The notes beneath the pieces are model-generated. The model searched no databases, was not told the origin of the DNA, and saw nothing but the letters and a program-made list of their open reading frames with translations. From Paraburkholderia phytofirmans PsJN (GTDB lineage: Bacteria > Pseudomonadota > Gammaproteobacteria > Burkholderiales > Burkholderiaceae), in NCBI RefSeq assembly GCF_000020125.1, contig NC_010681.1, positions 4,340,001-4,404,000 of the forward strand: DNA of 64,000 nucleotides, written 5' to 3'. Shown here piece by piece: positions 32,382-41,270 of this stretch. Both the position numbers and the translations under genes were made by a program. The first letter of the stretch is position 1, and each line of letters starts with the position of its first letter.

Positions 32382-34336
32382 TGCGTCACCGGCTTGTTGT
32401 CAGCGCCAGGCTCGGCGGGTTTTGTCGGACGACGGCCCAAACCGCGCTTCAGATGGACCATCAGCAAGGAAATCGCCGCAGGCGTAATGCCCGAAATGCG
32501 TGATGCCTGGCCGATGGTTTCAGGGCGGAATTGCGTCAGCTTCTGACGCGCCTCGAATGACAGCCCTCGTACTTCGGCATAGTCCACGCCTTCGGGCAAA
32601 CGCGTGCTTTCGTGCGCCTCGTTCCGCTCGATTTCGCCAGCTTGGCGATCGATGTAGCCCTGATATTTGATGCCGATCTCGATCTGTTCTTTGATCTGGG
32701 CCAGCAGCACGTCGTCTTCGGCTAAGGCTTCCGGCGCGGCACAGGCGCCCGCGCGCAACCCGCAAACCCCGTCGTAAGAGACACCCGGGCGACGCAGGAG
32801 ATCCGCCAGACTGTACTCGTGGTCGATCGGCTTGCCGAGCAGCGGCGTCGCTTCGTCAGCCGGTAATGTCTTAGGATTGACCCAGGTCGTGCGAAGACGC
32901 TCTGTTTCACGTGAAACAGCGTCGCGCTTGCGGCTGAAAGCGTCCCAGCGTATGTCGTCAACGACGCCCAACTCACGGCCAATCTCCGTCAGGCGCATAT
33001 CCGCATTGTCTTCACGCAGGCTCAAGCGGTATTCCGCACGGCTCGTGAACATGCGATACGGCTCCGACACGCCGCGCGTCACCAGATCGTCAACGAGTAC
33101 ACCGAGATAGGCCTGATCGCGCCGCGGGCACCACGCTTCCTTGCCTTGAACAAACAGACCGGCATTGATACCGGCGAGCAGACCCTGCGCCGCCGCCTCT
33201 TCATAGCCAGTCGTACCGTTGATCTGGCCGGCGAAGAACAGTCCGTTAATTACCTTGGTTTCCAGCGACGCCTTCAGCCCGCGCGGGTCAAAGTAGTCAT
33301 ATTCGATGGCATAGCCCGGCCGCAGAATGTGTGCGTGCTCCAAGCCACGCATCGAACGCACGAGTTCCAGCTGCACATCGAATGGCAAGCTGGTGGAAAT
33401 CCCATTGGGATAGAACTCATTGGTCGTCAGTCCCTCCGGTTCAAGGAAGATCTGATGCGATTCCTTCGATGCAAACCGGTGAATCTTGTCCTCGATCGAC
33501 GGGCAATAGCGCGGCCCCACTCCTTCGATCACGCCGGTGTACATCGGCGAACGGTCGAGACCGCCGCGAATGATGTCGTGCGTGCGCTCGTTCGTATGCG
33601 TCACCCAGCACGGCACTTGCCGTGGATGCTGCTCAACGCGTCCAAGAAACGAGAAGACCGGCACCGGATCCAGATCACCTGGCTGCTCTTCGAGTTGCGA
33701 AAAATCGATCGTGCGGCCGTCAATCCGTGGCGGCGTCCCCGTCTTAAGGCGACCTTGCGGCAGCTTCAATTCCTTAAGACGCGCAGACAGCGACACTGCG
33801 GCTGGATCGCCCGCGCGGCCGCCGGTGTAGTTGTTCAAACCCACGTGAATCTTGCCGTCAAGGAACGTCCCGGCCGTCAAAACCACTGCGCGCGCGCGAA
33901 AACGGATTCCCACCTGCGTCACAGCGCCGACGACGCGGTCGCCTTCCACCATCAAATCGTCGACTGCTTGCTGGAATAGCCAGAGGTTCGGCTGATTCTC
34001 AAGCCGATGCCGGATCGCCTGCTTGTACAGCAGACGGTCAGCTTGGGCGCGCGTCGCGCGAACGGCCGGCCCCTTCGACGAATTCAGGATACGGAACTGG
34101 ATGCCGCCCTCGTCCGTTGCGGCCGCCATGGCACCACCGAGCGCGTCGACTTCCTTCACGAGATGGCCTTTGCCAATGCCGCCAATAGACGGATTGCAGC
34201 TCATCTGGCCAAGGGTTTCGATGTTGTGGGTCAGCAGGAGCGTGGTGTTACCCATGCGCGCCGAAGCTAAAGCCGCTTCGGTACCGGCATGACCGCCGCC
34301 GACGACGATTACGTCAAATTCTGTGGGAAAGAGCAT
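32378..34336 (-). CDS. mnmG: tRNA uridine 5-carboxymethylaminomethyl modification enzyme MnmG (GidA)
   Basis: This 652-residue FAD enzyme modifies wobble uridine 34 of several tRNAs together with MnmE. The FAD motif [21 protein letters not shown] is at the N-terminus; the family signatures [20 protein letters not shown] and [22 protein letters not shown] are present. ATG 34336 ([13 protein letters not shown]) is preferred over GTG 34348. A perfect parS palindrome lies inside the coding sequence and encodes VSRET. First gene of mnmG-rsmG-parA-parB. Confidence 0.98.
   Translation of the reverse strand: MLFPTEFDVIVVGGGHAGTEAALASARMGNTTLLLTHNIETLGQMSCNPSIGGIGKGHLVKEVDALGGAMAAATDEGGIQFRILNSSKGPAVRATRAQADRLLYKQAIRHRLENQPNLWLFQQAVDDLMVEGDRVVGAVTQVGIRFRARAVVLTAGTFLDGKIHVGLNNYTGGRAGDPAAVSLSARLKELKLPQGRLKTGTPPRIDGRTIDFSQLEEQPGDLDPVPVFSFLGRVEQHPRQVPCWVTHTNERTHDIIRGGLDRSPMYTGVIEGVGPRYCPSIEDKIHRFASKESHQIFLEPEGLTTNEFYPNGISTSLPFDVQLELVRSMRGLEHAHILRPGYAIEYDYFDPRGLKASLETKVINGLFFAGQINGTTGYEEAAAQGLLAGINAGLFVQGKEAWCPRRDQAYLGVLVDDLVTRGVSEPYRMFTSRAEYRLSLREDNADMRLTEIGRELGVVDDIRWDAFSRKRDAVSRETERLRTTWVNPKTLPADEATPLLGKPIDHEYSLADLLRRPGVSYDGVCGLRAGACAAPEALAEDDVLLAQIKEQIEIGIKYQGYIDRQAGEIERNEAHESTRLPEGVDYAEVRGLSFEARQKLTQFRPETIGQASRISGITPAAISLLMVHLKRGLGRRPTKPAEPGADNKPVTQ
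32903..32918. promoter_or_regulatory. parS: parS centromere site inside mnmG
   Basis: The 16-bp sequence TGTTTCACGTGAAACA is a perfect match to the universal bacterial parS consensus bound by chromosomal ParB. In the mnmG frame it specifies Val-Ser-Arg-Glu-Thr, so the site is held inside a functional coding sequence. Confidence 0.93.
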
Positions 34337-34440
34337 CGCGGATCTCACGCCAGATCGTCGCGTGAGCCTTCAAAGGAAAAGTATGGGCGAATTATAACGG
34401 GTTCGGTTTAGGCCCGAATTTAGGCCGAATGGCCAACCCA

Positions 34441-34478
34441 TAAAAAAGCGGTGTGTTTCACGTGAAACACACCGCTTT
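34441..34478 (-). terminator. Terminator of the liv operon, stem built around parS
   Basis: 34445-34478 is a perfect 34-bp palindrome (AAAGCGGTGTGTTTCAC and its mirror). On the minus strand the stem ends in a run of six T and then A. It lies 31 bp after the livF stop. The plus side lacks a T tail. Confidence 0.85.
34454..34469. promoter_or_regulatory. parS: parS centromere site in the mnmG-liv spacer
   Basis: Second perfect copy of TGTTTCACGTGAAACA, 1.55 kb from the first. It is the centre of a longer 34-bp perfect palindrome (34445-34478) that also works as a terminator stem. Confidence 0.93.
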
Positions 34479-34508
34479 GAAGAACGGGAAACAGCAGCAA
34501 GCCACGTG

Positions 34509-35273
34509 CTAAGCCGCTTTCTTCGCCAGTCCCAGATAGGTTTCGATCACGCGCGGATTCTGCGCCAAGTCCGCCGCCGGCCCTTCCAGCGCCAGTTCAC
34601 CCGTTTCCAGCACGTAGCCGTAGTCTGAGATTTGCAGTGCGGCGCGCGCATTCTGCTCAATTAGCAATGTAGCAACGCCCGTCTGTCGCAGAGCGCTAAT
34701 GATGTGAAAAATCTCTTTCACGATCAGCGGCGCAAGACCGAGACTCGGCTCGTCCAGCATCAGCAGATCCGGCTTGCCCATGAGCGCCCGGCCTACTGCG
34801 AGCATCTGCCGTTCGCCACCGGACAAGGTTCCGGCGGCCTGCTTGCGCCGTTCCCTCAGTCGCGGAAACAGAGTAAAGACTGGCTCAAGCTGGTCGAGGA
34901 AGTTGCGCTCCCCCGCCCGCTTGCGCCGATAGGCGCCGAGGACAAGATTGTCTTCCACCGTCATCGACGCAAACAGTTCGCGCTTCTCCGGCACCAGGCA
35001 CATGCCGCGCGCGACACGCTTTTCGACCGGCACGGCGCTGACGTCTTCACCTTGATACAGGACGGCGCCCTTCGCGTGGCCCGTCGTCGGCAATGCGCCC
35101 ATGATCGCGTTCAGCAGCGTGGACTTGCCCGCACCGTTCGGGCCAATTACGGAGACGATCTGGCCGGGCCGCACCTTGATCGCCGCACCGTGCAGCGCTT
35201 CCACCTTGCCATAGCGGACCGACAAACCGTCGACGTCGAGAATCGGGCTAGCAGCATTCATCGTGTTCTCCAT
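34509..35273 (-). CDS. livF: Branched-chain amino-acid-type ABC transporter ATPase (LivF class)
   Basis: This 254-residue cytoplasmic ATPase has Walker A IGPNGAGKSTLLNAIMG, signature LSGGERQMLAVGRALM and Walker B LLMLDEPSLGLAP. It pairs with the LivG domain of the fused upstream gene. ATG 35273 shares one base with the upstream stop (TGATG), indicating coupled translation. Last gene of the operon. Confidence 0.95.
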   Translation of the reverse strand: MENTMNAASPILDVDGLSVRYGKVEALHGAAIKVRPGQIVSVIGPNGAGKSTLLNAIMGALPTTGHAKGAVLYQGEDVSAVPVEKRVARGMCLVPEKRELFASMTVEDNLVLGAYRRKRAGERNFLDQLEPVFTLFPRLRERRKQAAGTLSGGERQMLAVGRALMGKPDLLMLDEPSLGLAPLIVKEIFHIISALRQTGVATLLIEQNARAALQISDYGYVLETGELALEGPAADLAQNPRVIETYLGLAKKAA

Positions 35274-37057
35274 CACTCCACCCCGCCGAGATACGCTTCC
35301 AAAACTGCTGGATCTTGCTGCACCTCTTGCGGCAAACCTTCGGCGATACGCGTCCCGAACTCCATGACCACCAGCCGATCGGTGAGATTCATCACGAAAT
35401 CCATATCGTGCTCCACCAGCAGCACGCTCATACCTTCGGCCTTCAGGCGCCGCAGCAGGTCGGCCAGTTGCAGCTTTTCCTGATAGCGCAGGCCGGCGGC
35501 CGGTTCATCCAGCAACAGCAGCGTCGGATCACAGCACAACGCGCGAGCGATTTCGAGAATCCGCTGCTGCCCCAACGCGAGGCTGCCAGCTTCGTCGTAC
35601 ATATGCTGCTCGAGCCCGACGCGGCGGATCTGGCGAGCCGCCTCAGCCATCAACCGTGCTTCTTCCGCGCTGTTCAGGCGCACGACGCTGCGCCACACGC
35701 CCGCCTGCCCGCGCAAGTGCGCGCCGATCGCGACGTTCTCAAGCACTGTCATCCCCGGCAGCAGCTTGACGTGCTGGAAGGTGCGGCCGATTCCCCGTTT
35801 GACGATTTCACGTGAACTCAGCGAATCGATGCGCTCGCCGCAGAAAGTAATCTCACCACTGGTCGCCTGCAACACGCCGGTGACCAGATTGAAGGTGGTC
35901 GACTTACCGGCGCCATTCGGCCCGATCAGACCGATGATCTGCCCCGCCTTCACTTCGAAGCTGACATCGTTCACCGCAACCAGCCCGCCGAACTGCTTGC
36001 GCGCCTTGTTCACCGTCAACAAGTCTTCGCCGGCCGCTGGCTTGCTGCGCTGCGGCAACGGCTCCGCATGATCCGCCAGATGTGCGCGCGGGCCTTTCGG
36101 GAAAAAGCGCGCAACGAACGGCCAGACGCCTTGGCGCGCGTACTGCAGCAACAGCACCATCAAGATGCCGAACACGATCACTTCGAAGTTGCCGTTCTCG
36201 CCGAGCAGCTTGGGCAGCAAGGTCTGCAGATAGTCCTGCAGCACCGTCAGGATCGCCGCGCCGAGTACCGCGCCCCAGACATGCGAAACGCCGCCCACAA
36301 CAGCCATGAACAGAAACTCGATGCCGTGATTCAGACCGAAAGGCGTCGGGTTCACCGCACGCTGCAAGTGCGCGTAGAGGAACCCCGAGACCGCGGCCAG
36401 CACCGCCGCGTACACGAAGATCACCACGCGCATCCACCCGGTGTTCACGCCCATCGCCTCGGCCATCATGCCGCCGCCGCGTAACGCGCGGATCGCCCGC
36501 CCAGGACGACTATTAAGCAGGTTCTGAACTGAAATCACCGCACCGAGCACGACCAGCCAGATCAGGTAATAGATATGGCGGCCGGATTCGAGGTCGATGC
36601 CGAACACATTCAGCACCGGAATCCCGTTGATGCCGTCGTACTTGCCGAGCATTTCAAGATTGCCGAACAGGTAAAACAGCGCGAGACCCCATGCGATCGT
36701 GCCGAGCGGCAGAAAGTGTCCTGACAGACGCATCGTCACCAGTCCGAGCATGAGCGCGATCAATGCCGTCACCGCCACGCCGGCAATCAGCGCGAGCCAC
36801 GGCGAAACGCCATAGCGCGTCGTCAGATACGCGGTTGCATAGGCGCCGATACCAACGAACGCGGCCTGGCCGAAGCTCGTCATCCCGCCGATGCCGGTCA
36901 ACAGCACAAGACCGATCGCGACGATCGAATACAGGCCGATGTAGTTGAGCAGCGTCACCCAGTACTCAGGCACGTGAATCGGTTGCGGCAACACCGGCAG
37001 CGCGAACAGCACCACAAGGAACAACCAGAAGAACTTGTTTTGCATGATCCGTTTCAT
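35273..37057 (-). CDS. Fused permease-ATPase of a branched-chain amino-acid-type transporter (LivM-LivG)
   Basis: This 594-residue fusion has a LivM permease in residues 1 to about 320 (many hydrophobic helices; GQAAFVGIGAYATAYLTTRYG). A linker rich in charged residues precedes a complete LivG ATPase in the C-terminal half. The ATPase has Walker A IGPNGAGKSTTFNLVTG, signature SLALGQQRILEIARAL and Walker B LLLLDEPAAGLRYQE. ATG 37057 lies 4 bp after the livH stop with GAGGAG upstream. Such fusions are known in proteobacteria and keep permease and ATPase in equal amounts. Confidence 0.93.
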   Translation of the reverse strand: MKRIMQNKFFWLFLVVLFALPVLPQPIHVPEYWVTLLNYIGLYSIVAIGLVLLTGIGGMTSFGQAAFVGIGAYATAYLTTRYGVSPWLALIAGVAVTALIALMLGLVTMRLSGHFLPLGTIAWGLALFYLFGNLEMLGKYDGINGIPVLNVFGIDLESGRHIYYLIWLVVLGAVISVQNLLNSRPGRAIRALRGGGMMAEAMGVNTGWMRVVIFVYAAVLAAVSGFLYAHLQRAVNPTPFGLNHGIEFLFMAVVGGVSHVWGAVLGAAILTVLQDYLQTLLPKLLGENGNFEVIVFGILMVLLLQYARQGVWPFVARFFPKGPRAHLADHAEPLPQRSKPAAGEDLLTVNKARKQFGGLVAVNDVSFEVKAGQIIGLIGPNGAGKSTTFNLVTGVLQATSGEITFCGERIDSLSSREIVKRGIGRTFQHVKLLPGMTVLENVAIGAHLRGQAGVWRSVVRLNSAEEARLMAEAARQIRRVGLEQHMYDEAGSLALGQQRILEIARALCCDPTLLLLDEPAAGLRYQEKLQLADLLRRLKAEGMSVLLVEHDMDFVMNLTDRLVVMEFGTRIAEGLPQEVQQDPAVLEAYLGGVE

Positions 37058-37061
37058 CGCG

Positions 37062-38117
37062 TCACTCCTCTTCCTCTTCGGCGTGCGGGCTGGCAAGACT
37101 CCGCCAGAGCAACACGGGGATGATCAGCGTGAACACGATCACTTCCTTATAAGCGCTCGCCCAGAACGACGAATACGACTCCAGCAGGCCCACCAGAATC
37201 GAGCCCGCGGCAGCCAGCGGATAGCTGACGAGTCCGCCGATAATCGCCCCCACAAAGCCCTTCAAACCGATCAGGAAGCCCGAGTCGTAGTAGATGGTGG
37301 TCAAGGGCGCGACGAGAATGCCGCACAGTGCGCCGAGGCCCGCCGCCAGCGTGAACGCGAGGCGCCCCGCTTGCGTCGTGCCGATGCCGACGAGCCGCGC
37401 GCCGAGCCGGTTCACCGACGTCGCACGCAACGCCTTACCCGAGATCGAGCGATCGAAGTAAAGATACAGCGCGCCGATCAACACCACCGCCGTGCCGACC
37501 ACCCACAGGCTTTGCCCGGAAATCGTCAGCGTGCCGATGTTGAAGGTCGCGTCGGAAAACGCGGTAGTGCGCGAACCTTCCGCGCCGAACATCACGAGAC
37601 CCAGGCCGACCATCGCGAAGTGCACCGCCACCGCCACGATCAACAGCAGCAGCGTGGTCGCTTCCGCGATCGGCTCATACGCAAGCCGGTACACATACGG
37701 GCCCATCGGAATCACGATCAACAGCGTCAACGCGATCTGCGCGATCATCGGCAGCGTATGCATGAACACGCCTTGCGTGAGCGCGTAGACCGCGATCGGA
37801 AACAGCAGATATTTGCCGACCAGCATGACCAGCGTGCGCGCCGCATGCCGGCGCCGTTCGGGATGCCGCACCAGCCCCGCTATCTCGACCACGAAGCAGG
37901 CCGCGCCCATCGCCATCAGCAACCAGCAGGTGGCCGGAAATTTCTGAGTCTGCAGTGCGGCGAGCGTCAACGCGCCGTACGAAACAAACTCCCCCTGCGG
38001 GATGAAGATCACCCGCGTCACGGAGAACACCAGCACCAGCGCGAGCGCGAGCAGCGCGTAGATCGCGCCGGTGGTGATGCCGTCCTGCGCGAGGATCGCC
38101 GCAATTGATAGATCCAT
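37062..38117 (-). CDS. livH: Branched-chain amino-acid-type ABC transporter permease (LivH class)
   Basis: This 351-residue permease starts MDLSIAAILAQDGITTGAIYALLALALVLVFSVTRVIFIPQGEFVSYGAL split over the first two helices. Several further hydrophobic segments follow, and a short acidic tail ends in five Glu. It is longer than E. coli LivH (about 310) because of an insertion near residues 75-130. The gene is preceded by a 13-bp hairpin separating it from the binding-protein gene. Confidence 0.93.
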   Translation of the reverse strand: MDLSIAAILAQDGITTGAIYALLALALVLVFSVTRVIFIPQGEFVSYGALTLAALQTQKFPATCWLLMAMGAACFVVEIAGLVRHPERRRHAARTLVMLVGKYLLFPIAVYALTQGVFMHTLPMIAQIALTLLIVIPMGPYVYRLAYEPIAEATTLLLLIVAVAVHFAMVGLGLVMFGAEGSRTTAFSDATFNIGTLTISGQSLWVVGTAVVLIGALYLYFDRSISGKALRATSVNRLGARLVGIGTTQAGRLAFTLAAGLGALCGILVAPLTTIYYDSGFLIGLKGFVGAIIGGLVSYPLAAAGSILVGLLESYSSFWASAYKEVIVFTLIIPVLLWRSLASPHAEEEEE

Positions 38118-38210
38118 ACTTCCTCGTCCTGAAGCGTCGAAATCGAAACTGGGAAACCGTCGTGGCGGCAGAACTCGCGGCCGTCCACCGACCCGCTATG
38201 CCTGAAAAGG

Positions 38211-38243
38211 CGACCGCCGCGCCGGAACAGGGCGCGGCGGTCG
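38211..38243. repeat. 13-bp GC-rich hairpin between the binding-protein gene and livH
   Basis: CGACCGCCGCGCC (38211-38223) and its exact complement (38231-38243) leave a 7-base loop. On the minus strand CCTTTT follows, a weak terminator tail. A smaller hairpin TGCCATT/AATGGCA lies beside it (about 38245-38270). Such elements usually raise binding-protein mRNA over downstream permease mRNA. Confidence 0.7.
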
Positions 38244-38321
38244 ATGCCATTGTCATCGAACAGAATGGCAATGCGGCGTCACATGCCGCAGTTGCGCGAG
38301 AGGCGCGTACCGCTTTTGTTG

Positions 38322-39482
38322 TTACTCGTTCTGCAGCTTCCACTTGCCGTCGACGATCTGCACGATCACGCGTGCGCGCTTGTCGAGGCCGTTGTGGTCG
38401 GTCGGGGTGGTGTTCATGATGCCGTGCGAAACCGGCAGTTCCTTGATGTTCTCGAGCGCGCCACGCAGTGCCACGCGGAACTGTTCCGTGCCCGGCTGAG
38501 CGGTCTTCAGCGCGACCGGAATCGCTGCTTGCAGCATTTGGCCGGCGTCCCATGCGTGACCGCCGAAGGTCGCAACCGAGCCCGCGCCATATGTTTTCTC
38601 GTAAGCCGCTTTATAGGCCAGCGACGACTTCTTCACCGGGTTCGAGTCAGGCAGTTGATCCGCCACGAGGATCGGGCCAGCCGGCAGGAATTCGCCTTCG
38701 CAATCTTTGCCGCACACGCGCAGGAAGTCGTTGTTGGCGACGCCGTGCGTCTGATAGACCTTGCCCTTGTAGCCGCGCTCCTTGAGCGTCTTGGCCGGCA
38801 GCGCCGACGGCGTGCCCGCGCCCGCGATCAGCACCGCGTCGGGATTCGCGCCCATCGTCTTCAGCACCTGACCCGTCACCGATGCATCGGTGCGGTTAAA
38901 GCGCTCGTTCGAGACGATCTTCAGATTGTGTGCCGCGGCCGCCGCGGTGAAGACGTTGTTCCAGCCGTCGCCGTAGGCATCCGCGAAGCCGATGAAGCCC
39001 ACCGTTTTCACGCCGTGATGCTCCATGTAATCGGCGATGGCGTCGGCCATCAGGCTGTCGTTTTGCGGCGGTTTGAAGGCCCATGCGCGCTTCGCGTCCA
39101 TCGGCGAAATGATCGCCGCCGATGCCGCCAGCGAGATCACCGGCGTCTTGCCTTCGGCAGCGGCGTCGAGCATGGCGAGCGAATTCGGCGTAACGGTCGA
39201 ACCGATGATCGCGTCGACGTGGTCTTCGTCGATCAGCTTGCGCGTGTTCTGCACGGCTTTGCCGGTATCGGATGCGTCGTCGAGAATGATGTACTGCACG
39301 GTCTTGCCGCCGATCTCTTTCGGCAGCAGCGCAATCGTATTCTTTTCAGGAATCCCGAGCGATGCGGCCGGCCCCGTAGTAGAAAGCGTCACGCCGATCT
39401 TCACCTGAGCGAACGCCGCGCCCGCACTGCACATCAACGCCATGGCAATGCCGGTGCGAACCCACTGCTTTGTCTTTTTCAT
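38322..39482 (-). CDS. Branched-chain amino-acid-type periplasmic binding protein, paralogue A
   Basis: This 386-residue protein has a signal peptide (MKKTKQWVRTGIAMALMCSAGAAFA) and a type I periplasmic binding fold beginning VKIGVTLSTTGPAASLGIPEKN. It contains two cysteines in RVCGKDCEG, probably a disulfide. It is strongly similar to the next gene on the right (388 residues), sharing runs such as YQTHGVANNDFLRVCGKDCEG and LVADQ/LVAEQLPDSNPVKKS. It is transcribed with livH after a hairpin. The preceding 370-bp gap suggests its own promoter. Confidence 0.92.
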   Translation of the reverse strand: MKKTKQWVRTGIAMALMCSAGAAFAQVKIGVTLSTTGPAASLGIPEKNTIALLPKEIGGKTVQYIILDDASDTGKAVQNTRKLIDEDHVDAIIGSTVTPNSLAMLDAAAEGKTPVISLAASAAIISPMDAKRAWAFKPPQNDSLMADAIADYMEHHGVKTVGFIGFADAYGDGWNNVFTAAAAAHNLKIVSNERFNRTDASVTGQVLKTMGANPDAVLIAGAGTPSALPAKTLKERGYKGKVYQTHGVANNDFLRVCGKDCEGEFLPAGPILVADQLPDSNPVKKSSLAYKAAYEKTYGAGSVATFGGHAWDAGQMLQAAIPVALKTAQPGTEQFRVALRGALENIKELPVSHGIMNTTPTDHNGLDKRARVIVQIVDGKWKLQNE

Positions 39483-39674
39483 TGCAAGTCTCCAAACGCT
39501 TTAAAGCGCGTATCTGAAATCCGACTCATGGGCCGGGTGTCTGAATCTAGTTATCGGGTTCTGGCGTGCCAAGCATGGTTTTCCCTGCCAGGCGCGAATA
39601 CCGTCGCCGCTTTGGTGCTACTTCACTGCTGCATACCACGACTGCAAATCGCTGCGATATCCTGTGAACAAAAC

Positions 39675-39688
39675 ACTAACATGTTAGT
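39675..39688. promoter_or_regulatory. 14-bp perfect palindrome upstream of binding-protein paralogue A
   Basis: ACTAACATGTTAGT is a perfect palindrome 193 bp before the gene start, in an AT-richer patch of the 370-bp gap. It could be an operator; the bound protein cannot be named. Confidence 0.4.
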
Positions 39689-39784
39689 AGTATTGCGTTC
39701 TGCACGATTGCAGGTCAATAGACCGCAACCCAAATGCGGGTTTGTCCTAAAGCCGCGGAGCCACACTTTTCCACGCGATGCGGA

Positions 39785-39817
39785 CAATAAAAAAGACGCG
39801 TCAACTGCACGCGTCTT
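39785..39817 (-). terminator. Terminator after binding-protein paralogue B
   Basis: On the minus strand AAGACGCG, a 9-base loop and CGCGTCTT are followed by TTTTATTG. It lies 36 bp after the stop of the gene at 39853 and separates the two paralogues into different transcripts, at least partly. Confidence 0.82.
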
Positions 39818-39852
39818 CGGTTTATTGAAGGTCCATATCGCTTAGCCTTCGC

Positions 39853-41019
39853 TCAGTCGCCGGACAACTTCCACTTGCCGCCGACAATCTCCACCATCAC
39901 GCGCGCCCGCTGATCCAGACCAGCATGGTCGTTCGCGCTCATGTTGAAGATGCCGTGCGACGCGGGCATGTCTTTGGTGCTTTCCAGCGCGGCCCGCAAT
40001 GCTTCGCGGAAGGCAGGCGTGCCCGGTTGCCCCTTCTTCAACGCCTGCGGAATCGCGCGTTGCAGCAGCAGGCCCGCGTCCCATGCGTGGCCGCCGAAGG
40101 TGGACACCGAGCCGGCGCCATATGCGGTTTCGTACGCGCGCTTATAGGCGAGCGCACTCTTCTTCACGGGATTCGAATCGGGCAGTTGTTCGGCGACGAG
40201 CAACGGACCCGCCGGCAGATAGGTGCCTTCGCAATCCTTGCCGCACACGCGCAGGAAGTCATTGTTGGCGACGCCGTGCGTCTGATAGTACTTGCCCTTG
40301 TAGCCGCGTTCCTTGAGCGTTTTCTGCGGCAGCGCAGCCGGTGTGCCTGCGCCGGCGATCAGGACCGCGTCCGGATTCTGCGACATGATCTTCAGCACCT
40401 GACCGGTCACCGATGCGTCGTTGCGTGCGAAGCGCTCGTTCGCGACGACCTTGATCTTCGCGAGATCCGCGGCTTTGCCGAATTCCTTGAACCAGCTCTC
40501 GCCGTATGCGTCGGAGAAACCGATAAAGGCCACCGTCTTCACACCGTGGTTCGACATGTGCTGCGCGATCGCGGTGGCCATGAGAATGTCATTCTGCGGC
40601 GTCTTGAAGACCCAGGCGCGCTTCGCATCCATCGGTTCGACGATGCTCGCCGCCGCTGCCATGGAGATCATGGGCGTGGTGGTTTCAGCGGCGACGTCGA
40701 TCATGGCCAGCGAATTCGGCACGACGGTCGAGCCGATCAGCGCATCTACGTGATCTTCGCTCGTGAGCTTGCGCGTGTTCTTGACCGCCTGGGTGGAATC
40801 CGTGGCGTCGTCGAGCACGATGTAGTCGATCTTCTGGCCCGCCACCTCTTTAGGCAGCAGCGCAATCGTGTTTTTTTCCGGAATGCCGAGCGACGCGGCC
40901 GGGCCCGTTGCCGACAAGGTCACGCCGATTTTTACGTCCGCGAATGCATGGCCGCTCCATGCTGCGCTCACTCCGGTGGCGACCAATGCCGCGCTGATCC
41001 AACGCAATGCCGACTTCAT
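39853..41019 (-). CDS. Branched-chain amino-acid-type periplasmic binding protein, paralogue B
   Basis: This 388-residue protein has a signal peptide (MKSALRWISAALVATGVSAAWSGHAFA) and the same fold and motifs as paralogue A, including RVCGKDCEG. It arose by tandem duplication. A terminator directly after it means it can be made alone in excess over the transporter. Two perfect palindromes lie within 75 bp upstream of the start, which suggests tight repression. Confidence 0.92.
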   Translation of the reverse strand: MKSALRWISAALVATGVSAAWSGHAFADVKIGVTLSATGPAASLGIPEKNTIALLPKEVAGQKIDYIVLDDATDSTQAVKNTRKLTSEDHVDALIGSTVVPNSLAMIDVAAETTTPMISMAAAASIVEPMDAKRAWVFKTPQNDILMATAIAQHMSNHGVKTVAFIGFSDAYGESWFKEFGKAADLAKIKVVANERFARNDASVTGQVLKIMSQNPDAVLIAGAGTPAALPQKTLKERGYKGKYYQTHGVANNDFLRVCGKDCEGTYLPAGPLLVAEQLPDSNPVKKSALAYKRAYETAYGAGSVSTFGGHAWDAGLLLQRAIPQALKKGQPGTPAFREALRAALESTKDMPASHGIFNMSANDHAGLDQRARVMVEIVGGKWKLSGD

Positions 41020-41052
41020 TCCGCTCCTCTATCAACCCCGTTATTCATTCGA

Positions 41053-41074
41053 ATTTAAATCCGCGGATTTAAAT
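41053..41074. promoter_or_regulatory. 22-bp perfect AT-flanked palindrome, candidate operator
   Basis: ATTTAAATCCG followed by its exact mirror CGGATTTAAAT. It ends 34 bp before the start codon of paralogue B and abuts a second palindrome. Position and symmetry are those of a repressor operator. Confidence 0.6.
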
Positions 41075-41092
41075 ACCGACCAAGCGGTCGGT
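41075..41092. promoter_or_regulatory. 18-bp TetR-type operator candidate
   Basis: ACCGACCAAGCGGTCGGT: ACCGACC and GGTCGGT are exact inverted repeats around four bases. This form resembles operators of many TetR-family repressors. It touches the 22-bp palindrome. Confidence 0.55.
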
Positions 41093-41233
41093 GAATAGCG
41101 AGTGTAGCGGACGAAAGCCACGCGCGGCAAGCGTTTTGCAGGGCTCAGAGATGTGGAATAGAGACATGTTCGGTGAATGAAAAAGGGTCACCGAATTAGC
41201 GGGGAATTTGAATGGCGAATAACCGGAAATACA

Positions 41234-41270
41234 AATAAAAAGCGCTGTTGGATATCAATCCAACAGCGCT
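41234..41270 (-). terminator. Terminator downstream of the second liv operon
   Basis: AGCGCTGTTGGAT and its exact complement form a 13-bp stem with loop ATCA (41241-41270). On the minus strand TTTTATTTG follows. It is 268 bp after the livM stop at 41538 and should end that operon. Confidence 0.85.

Noticed and set aside
35804..35819. Degenerate parS-like sequence GATTTCACGTGAACTC in the fused liv gene
   Set aside because: Only the central TTTCACGTGAA matches; five of sixteen bases differ, and it lies in ordinary coding sequence.
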